Shown here in pieces: positions 48,486 through 61,200 of a stretch of 64,000 bases of DNA; the stretch's first letter is position 1, and every line of letters starts with the position of its first letter. The stretch comes from Torreya grandis (Eukaryota > Streptophyta > Pinopsida > Cupressales > Taxaceae), in assembly GCA_037957365.1 (NCBI GenBank), contig JARHVA010004808.1:799001-863000 (forward strand). The letters run 5' to 3'. Position numbers and translations under genes: made by a program. Under the pieces are notes generated by a model. That model worked only from the letters and a program-made list of their open reading frames with translations, made no database searches and was not told the origin of the DNA.

Positions 48486-50885
48486 TATTGGGTGAATATT
48501 TTGTCAACCAGCTAACTGGTGAGCAAAATAGTTCCTATCACCACAGCATAGGGAGATTGGTCATCCAAGTGTGTAGTTTTACTAGATCAATAGGGGACAA
48601 ATCTCTCCTCTCATCAAGGGGAGGTTCCCTATTAAATATACAGAGGATATATACTATACATATATAAGTGAAAAGTAAGACACGAGGGTGGGATAAGCCA
48701 TCCATCTCTCTTTTTTCAAAGATGATGTTAACAAATAGAGGAGAAATCCTAGTTGATTGGTGAAGGTACTTCTCTTCTTTTAGAAGTAACATTCAGCCAA
48801 GAGCTAGATCTCTTCCTGGATAGTAGAAATCCTGGTGAAGTGACAAAAGACACTTCTCTTCTTTCAGAAGTGCTTGTTCTCGCAAACAACAAAAATCTTT
48901 CTGGTAGGATAAGTAACAGGGTGCCAAGGGCATAGTAACTAGCAATCTAAGATGTAGCACAAAGTCTCCACCTTGACTACCCAAGAGTGAGATATGAAGG
49001 ACAATGAGGGCACAAAGTCATCTCAAGGTCCTTTACATAGAAAGAAAAGAAAAACACACACTGAAAACAATTGTGAAAGCACAAAGTCTTCCCACAGTTA
49101 GCTTCAGGACACCTTCCTTGTTACTTTCACTAATTATGCTTGCCAAATTAAATAAATAAGAACACATTCAGAAGACAGACATAAGAATAATCTTCTAAAT
49201 GATACAAGCCAAAATAGCACAAAGTCTACAAACAACTTGCTTTTTCATTTAGACAAAATGAACTGAAATACAATATGAGCTCAAAGTCTTAGTATTCGCC
49301 TTTTAATTGGGTAGAGTTTCACTTCTATATTGGGAAGATATCCCTTGTAACAAATGAGAGATTACAATATATAGCGACCAAGTAAGGCTTGGCGCTCTCT
49401 CCCATGGGATGGCCCATGTTGCAGTCAATGCCTTCAATGTGCCTTCAATTCTATTTGGAGGGACAATGCCTAGAACAGTCCATTGCCTTAACTATGGCAT
49501 GTATATTCATCTAATATGTCTTCTCCTGAGTCTGGATCATCTGGTCTATTCCCTCTGACATCTGTGTAGCTGTCCATTTTGTCTTTACTCTAAAGGAGAC
49601 CAACAGGCTGTGCCTTCAATGTTTACAATCTCAAATATCTACTTTGCAGACTGTTCCACCTACTGGAATAACTTCTGCAAAGATATTTTGGGCTTTTACC
49701 TCTTTCTACTTTTGTCCTTTCCAACTTTGTCTTTTCCAACTTTGTCTCTTCCTAGAATTTAAGCTCTTGGGCTATTTTTTTAGCCAGTCACTTGGTTCTT
49801 CCTTCAAGTTCTACACTTTATTTGAATTTCAATAGATATTCCCTTACTTTAAATTTGACGTCTGCAGGGCCATCAATGGTCGCTATCCATTTGAACCATG
49901 TTGAACCTTAAACCTTTGAACTCACTGAAAGTACATTGCTTCATTGGTTCGTCAGTTCATTCTGCCTCTTTTGGTCTATCACTTCCTAGTTCAATCACTT
50001 TCCCACTCCTTGGTTGAACCATCTGTTGAACCACCTATTTGTTGCTTCTTTCCTTGACTAAGGCTACCTTTGAACCTTTAAACACATGAACCATTAAACT
50101 TTGAACTCTTTCAATTCAAGGTTCAATCAGTTCATTGGTTCATCCTTTGTCCATCACTTGTTCTTTCTAAGCTCTTTGATCTTCATCACACTAGTTGAAC
50201 CTTTGAACCTGTGAACTTGTTGAACCTTTTGGTTCAAGGTTCAATGGTTCAATTGGTTCATTGTTTTTATTTGGTGAAGTCCTTTTGATCTTTTTGAACC
50301 AAACACATTAAACCATTGAACCCGTTGAACCTTTGAACCAAAGTGGTTCAATAATTCAATGGTTCAAGCCTTATTCTCTTTGATAAGTGTTTTAAAGCTG
50401 TTGAACCTTGAAGCGGTTGAACTTTAAACCTTGAAAAATGTGCTTAACTCTTGTTGTTGATGTTGAACCTTTGAACCCATTGAACTCGTTGAACCAAAAT
50501 GGTTCAAGGTTCAACGGTTCAATCCTTACTTAGAAGTTTGCTGATGAACTCTTTTGGTTGATCCTTATCATTGAACCAACTTTGAAATTGCCTAAGTGTT
50601 GAGAGCTTACTTCTTTCTTGTAGAGTCCATAGAAATCAACCTGTGAAGCCCATAGAACTTGGCCTGTAGAATCTATAGATTTTCTTCCTGCAGAGTCCAT
50701 AGATTCAAGCCTACAGAGTCCATACATTCAAGCCTACAAAGTTAGTAGATTTTTGAGAAGCTTGAAAAATGAGGAATTTGAATGCTCAGAAGAAATTTTG
50801 AGAAGGGAAGAGATTATTTTTGTCTATAAGACCAAAATAATTCAAATGTTGTCCCAAAAATGAGTGATATTTTTGGGGGACAACA
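48486..50885 (-). repeat. Element 3 LTR (right copy; 5' LTR in element orientation)
   Basis: It begins TATTGGGTGAA, where the left copy has TGTTGGG, and ends GGGGGACAACA. It carries the same TTGAACC/GGTTCAA array at about 49,888-50,575. On the minus strand, a TATA-like stretch near 48,665 lies about 180 bp from the LTR's inner end, as expected for the U3/R boundary. Confidence 0.9.
49888..50575. repeat. TTGAACC/GGTTCAA word array in the Element 3 right LTR
   Basis: This is the counterpart of the array at 44,695-45,415. The number of ATGGTTCAA units in the clean run differs between the two copies, so units have been gained or lost since insertion. Confidence 0.85.
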
Positions 50886-50890
50886 GCACC

Positions 50891-51182
50891 TATGTCCAAA
50901 TGTGGCATTATTGTCTAGGAAGGGTTCTAATATAAGGATCTAGTTGATGATACTCAAACCTATTCATCTATCAATTTTCAACACTCAGATCTTCTATTTC
51001 AAGAGTTTTCTAGATAAATTTATATTTACACATATTTATTATTATTTTTAGAAAGTCAAAGCGAGTCAAAATCTATAACAAATCAGTGGTTATTTTATAC
51101 ATATTATTTCATTGATTTAAACTATTCATCCCTTTAATCAAACATAAGATTTACATAAGTAAAATCCTAAAAGGTTAAAACA
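50891..51182 (+). repeat. Element 2 5' LTR, second piece
   Basis: It continues the left LTR after Element 3 and aligns with about 57,470-57,743: TATGTCCAAATGTGG and GGATCTAGTTGATGA. It ends AAAGGTTAAAACA at 51,182. Confidence 0.85.
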
Positions 51183-51200
51183 TTTGGTGAACCTAACTTA
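51183..51200 (+). promoter_or_regulatory. Element 2 primer-binding site candidate
   Basis: TTTGGTGAACCTAACTTA begins directly after the CA end of the 5' LTR and contains the TGG expected to pair with a tRNA CCA end. I cannot name the tRNA. Confidence 0.45.
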
Positions 51201-51389
51201 CTTTGAATATTGCTCAAACCCTAACCCTAGATACTCTTAGGATTTATATCCTTTTTGTGTCTATGCTCAAATTTTAGTTCCAAAATTTTAGATTTGTTTC
51301 AATATGTGTTTTTTGTAATCTTTCTTAGATTAAAATTCTTTAAAGGTTCAAAATATATAACAACTTAATTTCTTACTTCTCAAACCATA

Positions 51390-52450
51390 ATGGCAAAATT
51401 TAATAACTGATTTGTTGAGACTGATAAGAGACAATTAAAAGATTTTTTATCCAAACATGTGGATATGTAAGATGACCTCATCACTATTATTCAAGAAGAT
51501 CTTCACAAATTAAACAATGGTTAATCTTAAACTCCCCCAAATAATAACATTATTGCACCTATAATGGGGCCAACTCAGCTAGCACAACCTAAAATTGTAT
51601 TTCAACTATATTTAGTGACATTTACACCTCTTGTGTCTATTTCTTCCACTCTAGATGTACAATCCCTTATGCACAAGGTTTATACTCTATGGGATAAGGT
51701 GTTACATCTTAAGAAGGCCACTAGGCCATCACATGCCTTAGATTCTAATATTCTCTTAAATAAACCTTTGGCACACCAAATAGAGGCAACTCCCTTTCCA
51801 TCCAAATTTGTGTGACCTAAGTTTACATTATATGATGGTAAGGGTGACCCAGAGCACCATCTCAGAGCTTTTCGTGTAGCATGTTTGCACTATTATCCAA
51901 TATTTGGCTTCTCACAAAGTTGTTTCCACACAGTTTAAAGGATTATGTCCTATAGTGGTTTTATGACTTAAAAAATCAATCTATCACAACATTCAATCCT
52001 TTGGTAGACATGTTTCTAGCACACTTACCCATCAATATCAGTGACAATATCTCATATGCCTAAGTTGAATATTTGTTGAAACAAAATTCAAATAAACCTA
52101 TCAAAGAATACATCTTACGATACAAGACTATATTAGCTAAATTGACTAGCCCCATGGCAAACAAAGAGCTCAGGACATATTCAAGCATAGTCTTTTACCA
52201 ACATTATATGAAGTTCTCTTGTTTAAGAAGTTTCCTAAATTCATATATTTGTGCCACACAATAAAAGAAAGAGAGGTTAATATTTTATCAATGGGTAAAC
52301 TAAAGTATACCGATAGATCAAAATCAAATTTTAAGATTTAAAATAAGACTCCATATAAGGTAAGGGCCACTAAGAATAAGAGTGATCAAAAGGCCATAAT
52401 TAATGTAGCTTCTGAGCCATCTCCTATATTGGTTTTATCTGCTCCTTAGT
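51390..52450 (+). pseudogene. Element 2 Gag
   Basis: ATG at 51,390 begins MAKFNN, then FVETDKRQLKDFLSKHVDM. After a Pro/Thr-rich stretch comes the Gag core: PKFTLYDGKGDPEHHLRAFR (about 51,817), HYYPIFGFSQ, NPLVDMFLAHLPINISDNIS and SNKPIKEYILRYKTILAKL. This is the Tat-type K-F-x-L-Y-D-G-x2-D-P-x2-H-L pattern and the E-x-L-x2-Y-x-R block. A basic tail follows (KYTDRSKSNF). Frameshifts near 51,920 and several stops break it. No zinc knuckle is recognisable. Confidence 0.8.
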
Positions 52451-52974
52451 GTTGAATATTCACCAACCTTCTAGAGTCACCATCACAGGTTTTATAGTAG
52501 CTCTTGGAATGCTATGTCATATCTCTCCCTCCCATTAAATAGGTTGATATGATATGGCCTCTTACAAATAACTATGATTCTAACATATTTTATGAGTATC
52601 ATAGGGTACCAATCCATACAATAAATAGTTTGATAAGCCTAAAACATAAGATTCAAGATTTTATCAAGGTTAACATTATTGATTAAATACAATATGCATT
52701 ATTATTTATAGAAAATAGAAGATAAGGCATTAAATATATTCTCAAATCCATTTTTGATACACACAGTGAATGAGGTAGGGAACACATTAGGTGTTCACTA
52801 CACATATCAGGCACATCCACCACCAGCTTCATATCATACTATTATAAATGAGGCACACCCATTACACAACATCATTGGAATGTATCGTATTATAATTCGA
52901 CTTAGACCACTCATCACCTTCTTAGAGTAGGAGATTATTGATGATGATATAAATTTACATGCACTTTTTATATG

Positions 52975-53340
52975 AGCACGCATAGATCATCATTCTATCC
53001 AAAGTGTTATGGTTGATAATGGGTCAAGCATTAGTATGTGCATTATGATACTTTTACAGTACTTGGGGTACTTAGAAAAAGATATATTCCCCACAAACAT
53101 GATTATTAGTGGTTTTATTGGTCATTTTCAGAGCTCTATTAGGGATATTGTGCTTCAATTATAGGTTGGACTAGCACACATAGCCACTTAGTTCTTAGTA
53201 GTACCTAGTGCATACATGTTTGATATGTTATTGGGTAGTCCATGTTTATCTCAATTATAAGACATCACATCCATATTACATAGATTCTTGAAGTACATAC
53301 ACACAAATCAAGTGGGAAAAGTTGAGGTTATCTCATATTA
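52975..53340 (+). pseudogene. Element 2 aspartic protease
   Basis: VMVDNGSSISMC (catalytic D-N-G intact) is at about 53,009. QYLGYLEKDIFPTNMIISGF, IRDIVLQLQVGLAHIATQFL and MLLGSPCLSQLQDITSILHR follow. These match the Tat retropepsin flap region and the L-L-G-R-P-W-I-x5-V-x-S-x-L-H end, with R-P-W replaced by S-P-C. TAG stops interrupt it at Gln positions. After about 53,340 coding similarity ends and no RT follows. Confidence 0.85.
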
Positions 53341-56193
53341 GTATCCTCTACCTATCCCATAGATAGTTACAACATAGTCACAAGTTACAGTTCTAGCACT
53401 ATTACCACATATATCATAGTTTCAGTTACATCTCAGAGTACAATTCTTATGGATACATCACACAGTTTAGTAGATCCACCAATGTAGGCAAGGTCTACTC
53501 CTAAAGTATCAATATGTACAAATAATCTCCCATAAAGACCATTATTAGAGAGACCCCTACATCAGATATATGTCACAAATTCTATAGGGCCTTCATCAAC
53601 TTAGTTTATGTTGAGATTAGTATTATTGGATCCTTGGGGTTCTCAGTGGCACCCATGTCACCTACATCTTATTCTACTAGATGGGTTCCTAAGACCCCTA
53701 CAATTCATAAGATACCATAGTCAATACCATATATTCCTAACACCACTACATAGATAGATACAGATATGGATACAAATATAAATTGCTCAACACAATAGAT
53801 TATGGGATCACAGTTTCCCTTTCACATAGCACACACAATCATGGTTCCCTTATTTGATATAGGTCATAGTGATAGTGTGTCTCCCATGAGAATCATCAGT
53901 TAGTATGGTTCCTGCCCTCATGTACATACTTTCCTTCTCTCATTCTCCTTGTACATAGTTCATTTTCATGTTACTTGTATGTAGCTTATATCTAGAAAAT
54001 ACAAAAACTATAGAACATGTCAAAAACATAAAAACATTAAAATATTACTCAAAAAACACAAGATTTATAGATTATATGCATTTTTATGTTTACATTTATT
54101 TTATTTTATAGACATTACACATGCTAGTTATCTTATTATAGTCATATCTATCATACATACATGCTTCACTTATTCTTATCAAGTGCTTCCATATTGCTTA
54201 TAGGAATTAAGTCTACTACACTGATCCAGACTTGCTATCATCTACCCATTGGGGGCATATACATCAATTCATGGTTATTCATTTGACACATTCAACCACT
54301 TTGGGGCATCCTATACATAGTTTTTATTACTAGGTTATATCCTTCTATACTCTACATCCCAATTTTAGCATTGTTATATCTTGATATTGATCATTTCTAC
54401 TCATACTCAGAATTTTTGTTGGTTATTACTATTTTAAACTTAGCATATGTACATCCTCACTCTTACACAAATATTTATTACATATTCATGCATGATTTCA
54501 TTTATAGCTTTCATAATTTAGACTTGATTGTATTGTTATGCTTCTTCTATTCGAGGGCATTTGAATATGCCATTTTTTTATGGCTCTACGCCACTTCTAT
54601 TCATAGTATGTATGTCTTAGACATGTTTCTATGTCCCTTGTGTGTTTTTATGATTTTGCATGCAAACATTTGAACATGTCCTTTTATGTGGCTCTAAGCC
54701 AACTTACTTGTTGCTTGCATATGTGGACATTTGAACATGTCTTTGTATGTCTTATTTTCTCATATGTAGTGACATGTGCCCATGTCCCTTGTATTGTGTC
54801 CCCTTGGCCTAATTTTCATGCCTTATGTGTTTTCTATGTATGTTTTCTTGTATGTGTTGTGGCCATGACACTTGTCTTTGCTTATTACACACACTATTTT
54901 TTTATGCCGTGAGGAAACTCATGAAACTACCCTTCCTAATTGGGTGTTGTGATGGACATCATGCCCCATCCCCATATGTAGATACCCAATTTTACTTAGA
55001 TTTGTTATTATATACATTGATTACATATATATATTAACACCCTTGTACAATGCTAGACATGATATGCATCTTATTTTACATACTTACGCTCAATTTATCT
55101 TATATTCTGATGTTATGTTTGCACATTATATTGGATTGTCATGTAATTATCATATATGCTCTGGCTAACACACATTTTTAAGAGTTTTTTTTTTTTAGGA
55201 TAATTCTTACATAGGTTCAACACCTACCCTCAAAAGAGTGGGCATTCATATGGGTTTGTCATATAGATCAAGCTCTTATATTGCATTAACATAACATTTT
55301 TCAACACATAGGCTTAGTTTTAGAAAATCAAACATAGGAAAAATAGAGACTCAAAAAGTATTAAAATGAAAAAATTCAAACCAAATGAACATTAGCACTC
55401 ACCTAGGGACACTAACACCACATGGTATTACTATCCAAGATGTGGTGTTGTTGTCTAGTAGCCTTAGTTTTAGGATAATTTACATTGTCTAAAATAGTAC
55501 ACTAGGTATAGTACAGGTTTACACAAATCCAATTACAAGTTTGATATTTATGCTCATATTTTTCTCAAATTCACACTAACTCATCTCAAATTCATATCAA
55601 CTACTTAGATTGGGGACAACATGTGCAACATGATCATTTCCATATTTAGTTCAGATACTTAGATGTAATTATTACAACTTAGTCTAGAATTAATATACTC
55701 AAATATCATATTAGGGGCATGTGCATAGCACATTATTTCCATATTCTCAATTACACACTGGTTGATTAGATGAAATGACAAATTCCATGGCATTCTTTAT
55801 GTTGTATACACTTGACATCATATTCTAGTTTATCACTAGTTTCATGCCTTACTTAATCTCCAGTGGTTGGCATTTTTGAATGACCTAGAGCCACCTAATG
55901 TACCTAAGTGACCACAGAGCCGACATACTCAATTAGATATTTCCATCACTTTACATAGTTTAATTCCAAATGCATCTACTACACATGGGTGGTCAATGAT
56001 GGATTCATTGCCTACTTGAGTTATTGATCTACCCACATGAGAGGGTTAGACACACTATTAGTCCAATCCAAAGTATCCATAGTTCATGATCCACCAAGCA
56101 GGGGTGGGCAATGATGGATTGAGTTATTGAGCCATCCACACATGAAGATTGAGCAAGTTATTAGCTTAGTCAAAGTTATTCAATGATTGATCA

Positions 56194-56242
<49 letters not shown>

Positions 56243-56567
56243 CACAGAGAGAGAGGTTGTCACTAGGTTCATGCATTGGTTCACATATCCAACAAGGTGT
56301 ATTTGTTCCTTTCCTCTCTCTCATTTCTTTACTCATTTTACTCAGTTACTTCTTTACTCAACATAGCCTTTTTCTTTTGATAGCTCTTAAGCAAGGACTT
56401 ATTTATGCATGTTTCATTTGCAGGTCATGTATTGGATCATGATTCACATACACAAACCCATATTCACATACTTATAATCATCTTCACATGCCTTACTTCC
56501 TAGGTAAGTCCAGGTACGCTTCTTTTTCCTTTATACTAGTCATTTCACTTTATTGCATTTATAGCAT
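53341..56567. other. Element 2 interior without RT or integrase
   Basis: A Ser/Thr/Pro-rich linker continues to about 53,930. From there to the polypurine tract I find no pol motif on either strand. Overlapping hydrophobic frames at 54,371-55,037 reflect T-rich sequence. A diverged direct repeat (GGGTGG[T/G]CAATGATGGATT; 55,987 and 56,102, about 115 bp apart) and an (AC)n run lie near the right end. Confidence 0.6.
56196..56238. repeat. (AC)n microsatellite, about 43 bp
   Basis: An uninterrupted AC dinucleotide run, followed by TAGACACAGAGAGAGAGG with a short GA run. It lies in the 3' interior of Element 2. Confidence 0.95.
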
Positions 56568-56580
56568 AAGGGGGGCAAAA
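56568..56580 (+). other. Element 2 polypurine tract
   Basis: AAGGGGGGCAAAA lies just before the 3' LTR and closely resembles the Element 1 tract, supporting plus orientation. Confidence 0.8.
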
Positions 56581-56588
56581 TTAATCAC

Positions 56589-57743
56589 CTAAAAGTGGTA
56601 TTTGAGTGTTAAAAGTGCTACTTGATACTGCCTATTCCTAGCTTAGACCTAGACCTATCCTAGAGCTTATTATCACACCTTTCTAGCCTTTGTGTAGACC
56701 ACAAGAATCCCTAGTTAGCTTAAACATAGTCTCAACCCCTAATTTTTTTATCCTAACACTTTATGTCCAACATTTTACTAGTTAGACATTAGTGCCACAT
56801 TAAGGACACTATAGCCACATGGTGCTAAAATCCCCAAACTGGTGCCTATGTCCTTTACCCTATGGTTCTTGAATATGTTTTCAAAAGTAAAACCCTCATA
56901 AGGTCAGCTTAAGCATAATTTATTATTTGCACAAGCTATAGAATGTTAACATGACTTTTAGACCTTTATCCACTATATGGAAATTAGATGCAAAATACTT
57001 ATTCAAAAATGAAACAAGTTGAGCCAAATCAAGGTTATTAATCCTTAATCTGCCCTATTTTTGCATACTACCATTTACAACTTAGATTTTCCAAATTTCC
57101 AATCTCAAAGACACTCAAGGCACTCAATACCACTATCATTCTAGCACCACTTGTACTTACACCAACACTTAGGTGGGGATAAGTACATCAGGCTTGATCC
57201 CACCTCAGATTATTGGTATGTAGGCAACTCTTTTCATAGCAAGGTGTTGAGGATGTCCAGCCTATCCTACTAACAAACACAAGAAGGATTAGGGTTTTCA
57301 TCATAAATAAAATATTACAAGCATAATATAGAGTTTCAAACTTTGTACACATAAGAATAGAACCCAAAAACATAAATGTAGGTACACCCAAAAGCTCATA
57401 GTAATCATGCACATAGGAAATTAGCACCATTATCAAGACACTAGAGCCACATGGCACCTCTATCCAAATGTGGTGTTACTGTCTAGGAGGGGTTATCATA
57501 TAGGGATCTAGTTGATGACACTTAGACCTATTCACATCTTATTTTCTAACACTCAGATATTCTATATTAGGGTTTTTCTAGATAAGTCTTTATTTACACA
57601 TATTTATTGCTATTTTTAAAAAGTCAAAGCTAGTCAAAATTAATCAGTGGTTATTTTATGCATATTATTTCATTGATATAGACTACTCATCCCTTTGATT
57701 AAACATAGGATTTCTATAAGTAAAACCCTAAAAGGTTAAAGTA
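56589..57743 (+). repeat. Element 2 3' LTR
   Basis: It begins CTAAAAGTGGTATTTGAGTG and ends AAAGGTTAAAGTA. It is uninterrupted and aligns with both pieces of the 5' LTR. If TAATCAC belongs to the LTR, the start is 56,582 instead. Confidence 0.85.
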
Positions 57744-58205
57744 ATCACCTTTAATTTATTCATATTGATTATTTGTCATGAGGTTTTATCATAGCTTGTT
57801 AGAATATCTATAATATCTCAGGTTCCCTAAAAATACAGGGAGGTAAAGAGCATAGTATCATCCATAAATTATTTATAAGTCTAGGATATTCTTGACAAGA
57901 TAGCTTAGATACCTTTAATTTTTAGAACAATATTTCAAAACTTTAAATCTTTTTCCAAGAGCCTTAGCCATAAGAATAAAAAAGTAGGGTGAGATGGGTT
58001 CACCTTGTCGTAAATATTTAGAGGAAGAAAAGAAGTATTTTAGAGAACCATTGATAGGCACAAATAATGTAGTGGTAGAAAAAAAAAATTGATCCAAGTT
58101 TTCCATTTGTCTCTAAAACTAAACCTATGTAGTATACCATCTAGAAAGTCGCAGTTGACTATATCATAACCTTAGATATATCCAACTTGATACGCATTTT
58201 GAAAC
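57744..58205 (-). mobile_element. LINE B, 5' part (RT palm), 5'-truncated
   Basis: Read on the minus strand from 58,205: KMRIKLDISK, then YDIVNCDFLDGILHRFSFRD (first catalytic Asp region), LFVPINGSLKYFFSSSK, YLRQGEPISPYFFILMAKAL and FMDDTMLF (57,844-57,867, both Asp intact). YDKTS and QIINMNKLKVI follow and continue into 42,390. The open 63-codon piece 57,915-58,106 lies here. Coding similarity stops at about 58,205, before any endonuclease. This fits the 5' truncation usual for LINEs, although an unrecognised insertion to the right is possible. Confidence 0.85.
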
Positions 58206-61200
58206 AACCCCCAAAAAAAATTGAAGTTGTATATCAAAGTGCACATTAGATGCATAATTAAACCAAACCTCCCTTACTGAAGCAAGTGATACAAACTTAG
58301 CATACTCATGTACGCACAACCAAAAAGGTTAGTCGTAACCTTCTAAGTCATTAATGGTCACAACAAGAACATGACAAGGAAATTGATAAAACATTATCCC
58401 CAATGATAATCATACATAATATCCAACCTTCTAACCACATATAGCAACCCACTATCAGCTTAAGTATAAATGGACTAAGCTAAGTCTCTTTAAGTGTGAA
58501 ACAAAATATCAATTGCATAAGAGATTATAATTAGTTTACAAGAATATTTATTGTGATCCAAATAAATGATCAAGGATACAACAAGGTTAATTCATCATCT
58601 ACTTGATGATGTGATGGTGACAACCATACAATGAATTGATATAAACCACCCCATATTGCCAATAGCCAGTGTAATACAAACCATAAGGAAGTCAATACTA
58701 CGTCATCATAAAGGTAATGATATAGTGGTGGCCAAACATAAAAGGTTTAATATAGATTATTTGATCAACTGATGGTTTGGGTAGGGAAGGCATATTGGCC
58801 ATCCCAAAAACATACTAAGTAGGTTCAACATGATTTGGTAGTTACATTATCCATAAGGATCACTAAAAGGTAAAATTGCATACATCCACTAATCTATCAT
58901 AACCAACATGGTAGAGTAGTAGGGTTCTTATATGCACTAAAAAAGGTTTTTCACTCATACGGCAGGTGCCATCAAGCAGCAGTTTATTAACCATGTAAGC
59001 ATCAACATGTACATATGGTTATTTACACATAATAAATTCATACCAACCACCATGCTTACATAATGATAAAAATTACAACCATATAGGGAATAAAACAATA
59101 TTCACATTCAATAATATAATCAGATAAGCAAGGAAATTAATATGTGGCAATTACGAATTTCTTCACATTATAGGTGGATTTTAGGATTACTTCCTTCATA
59201 TATGAACTGGAAATTGTTTCAACATTAAGATGAACATACACTCATAAAATATGACCTTAACAACCAACCAACTCATCTATTTTCAATAATGTAATTATAT
59301 TCCAGCTTAATAATGGGAACAATATTCAAGGATTTGATCAATACCATGCACATACCAAGAGTATGCACTATCACAAGTTCTAAGCATGCCAACAGGATTT
59401 TAACTACACTGCCAATACATACATGGCAACCCACTTACCTGAACTTGTCCATATAAATGTATATACAAGTTAGAACATACAAGAGTCTAAATATTTCATA
59501 CAAAAGTTGGAGGCCAACTAGGGATTAGTCCAACATGCTAATATTGTCATGGAAGCTAGTTTCAACAAGTGAGAAAGAAAAGAACCATGAGCATGCATAA
59601 ATATATCTGAGTTTATTAGATATTCCTACAACATGTATTAATCAAGATAAAATCTTAACTTACTAAAGATCTAAGCAAGTTTTCTCAATCATGCTTGAAC
59701 CACCAAAATAGGAAGTCTATTTTGCCTACACAATATCAACTCAAGATCCATGATTACACCTAGTAAGAGTAAATTCTAGCATATATTAAAAGTAATTAAC
59801 ATGAATATATGTATCCAAAATCAATAACACAATAACTCTGAATAGTTATCATCCAAGATAGAATTCTAACATGCTAGTAATATTAACCAACATATTCAAG
59901 TATGTAAATGAAAAATTAAGTGATCAATTAAAATACATATGTGATAATCATTAAGTCAGTTTACTTTATTAACAAAGTTAGTAGGTTTATTTATCAATTA
60001 TCATATGCATAAATATGAATAACTCTACTAAAGATATCCATGAAACTATCTTATCCAACTGATCAATATTATATGCCTCAATCAAGAAACCTGTGATGGT
60101 TAAGTCTAATAATTACTCTAAGATAGTAATGACATAAAGTCTAAATAATGTAATGAGATTATATGATCAACTCAAAGAGTAATACTATGTTAATTATGCC
60201 AACAAGATACTTTAGTAGATGGAAGAGAACTAATTAACATTTAAAAACTTTCACATATGCAATGAATCATTTTTGATAATGTACAATTTCAATGTATTAT
60301 TATTTAATCTCATGTTCCCTTTCCTACATCCCATCTACATAGGTTAGCCTATCAACATAATTATCCAACATCAAATCATGAAAAAATACTGTCTAAAGTC
60401 AAATAATCATTAAACATCATCAATTAAGCAAAGAATGTATGAATAACATAAATAATTAATTACCAACTTATTTCATATGTTCATAAGATCATCCACACAT
60501 GGAACAGTAGGTTACTAAACTAGATGACCCTCCCAACCAATCCTATAAGCCCAACCATCAATGGCCCTTACCACCCCAAACATCAGCTATATGGTGGTTT
60601 TGGCATACAAGATCAAGGAGGAAGTTCTAATCAAGTTGGATAACAAACCAAAGGATATCACATCACAAACAATGTAGCATCAACACAAGGCACAAGAGCC
60701 ATCAAGGGTGTACTCCATGTAATCAAAGACCAAAAAGCACAACATATAACTCAGTCAACATACACCACCATGTCAAGGTCCAATAGTAAAGTTAACAAAA
60801 CATGAAAATTAGGCCACATAGCCATACAACCTATCCAAGGCAATAATCCAATATAACAATCGATCAAAATCTAGGATGGAGCCAGTAATCCAAAATAGTC
60901 TACGAGGGCAATAGTGATTTTGACAAGCATATAAAACATAAATTGATTTCAAGGCAATAATCGATATGGGGGATTTTGGGGATCATTATGAGGTCTCATG
61001 ACCTTATATGATCCCTGAATACTAATAATTGGGTCAATATGGAATAAATGGATAGCATGTCAATTAACTTATTTTTAATTTTTTTTAAATCAAAAACACT
61101 TTTATAATAAGATGATTTCATCAATGTTTTTACTCAATTCCTAAGGCACAATAATACATAACATACAAATCTCATAACTATGCCCAACAAAAATTAATCA

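Larger units (their letters stand above)
43293..50885 (-). mobile_element. Element 3: non-autonomous Gypsy element with Gag and RNase H-like domain
   Basis: It has two 2.4-kb LTRs with TGTTG...CAACA ends (43,293-45,696 and 48,486-50,885). The 5-bp target duplication is perfect: GCACC at 43,288-43,292 and 50,886-50,890. Minus orientation is set by the Gag frame, by a primer-binding-like site beside the right LTR, and by a TATA-like CTTATATATG on the minus strand near 48,665. The 2.8-kb interior encodes Gag, an uncharacterised linker and an RNase H-like domain, without protease, RT or integrase. About twenty differences, nearly all transitions, separate the LTRs over the first ~290 bp, so it is the youngest element here. 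Confidence 0.9.
42391..57743 (+). mobile_element. Element 2: Gypsy element with Gag and protease only, split by Element 3
   Basis: The left LTR (42,391-43,292 plus 50,891-51,182) aligns with the right LTR (56,589-57,743). The interior, 51,183-56,588, holds Gag and protease on the plus strand and ends in a polypurine tract. I find no RT, RNase H or integrase motif in it, so it is a non-autonomous derivative. It sits inside LINE B: the LINE frame breaks at 42,390 and resumes at 57,744. LTRs differ at roughly one site in six over the first ~145 bp, making it the oldest of the three LTR elements. End positions are uncertain by about 7 bp because TAATCAC occurs at 42,384, 56,582 and 57,742. Confidence 0.85.

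Noticed and set aside
54371..55037. Three overlapping hydrophobic frames (100, 93, 70 codons) that look like membrane proteins in Element 2
   Set aside because: They lie in three different frames over T-rich sequence, where Phe/Leu/Ile/Tyr codons arise automatically. There is no signal peptide, glycosylation pattern or homology suggesting an env-like gene.
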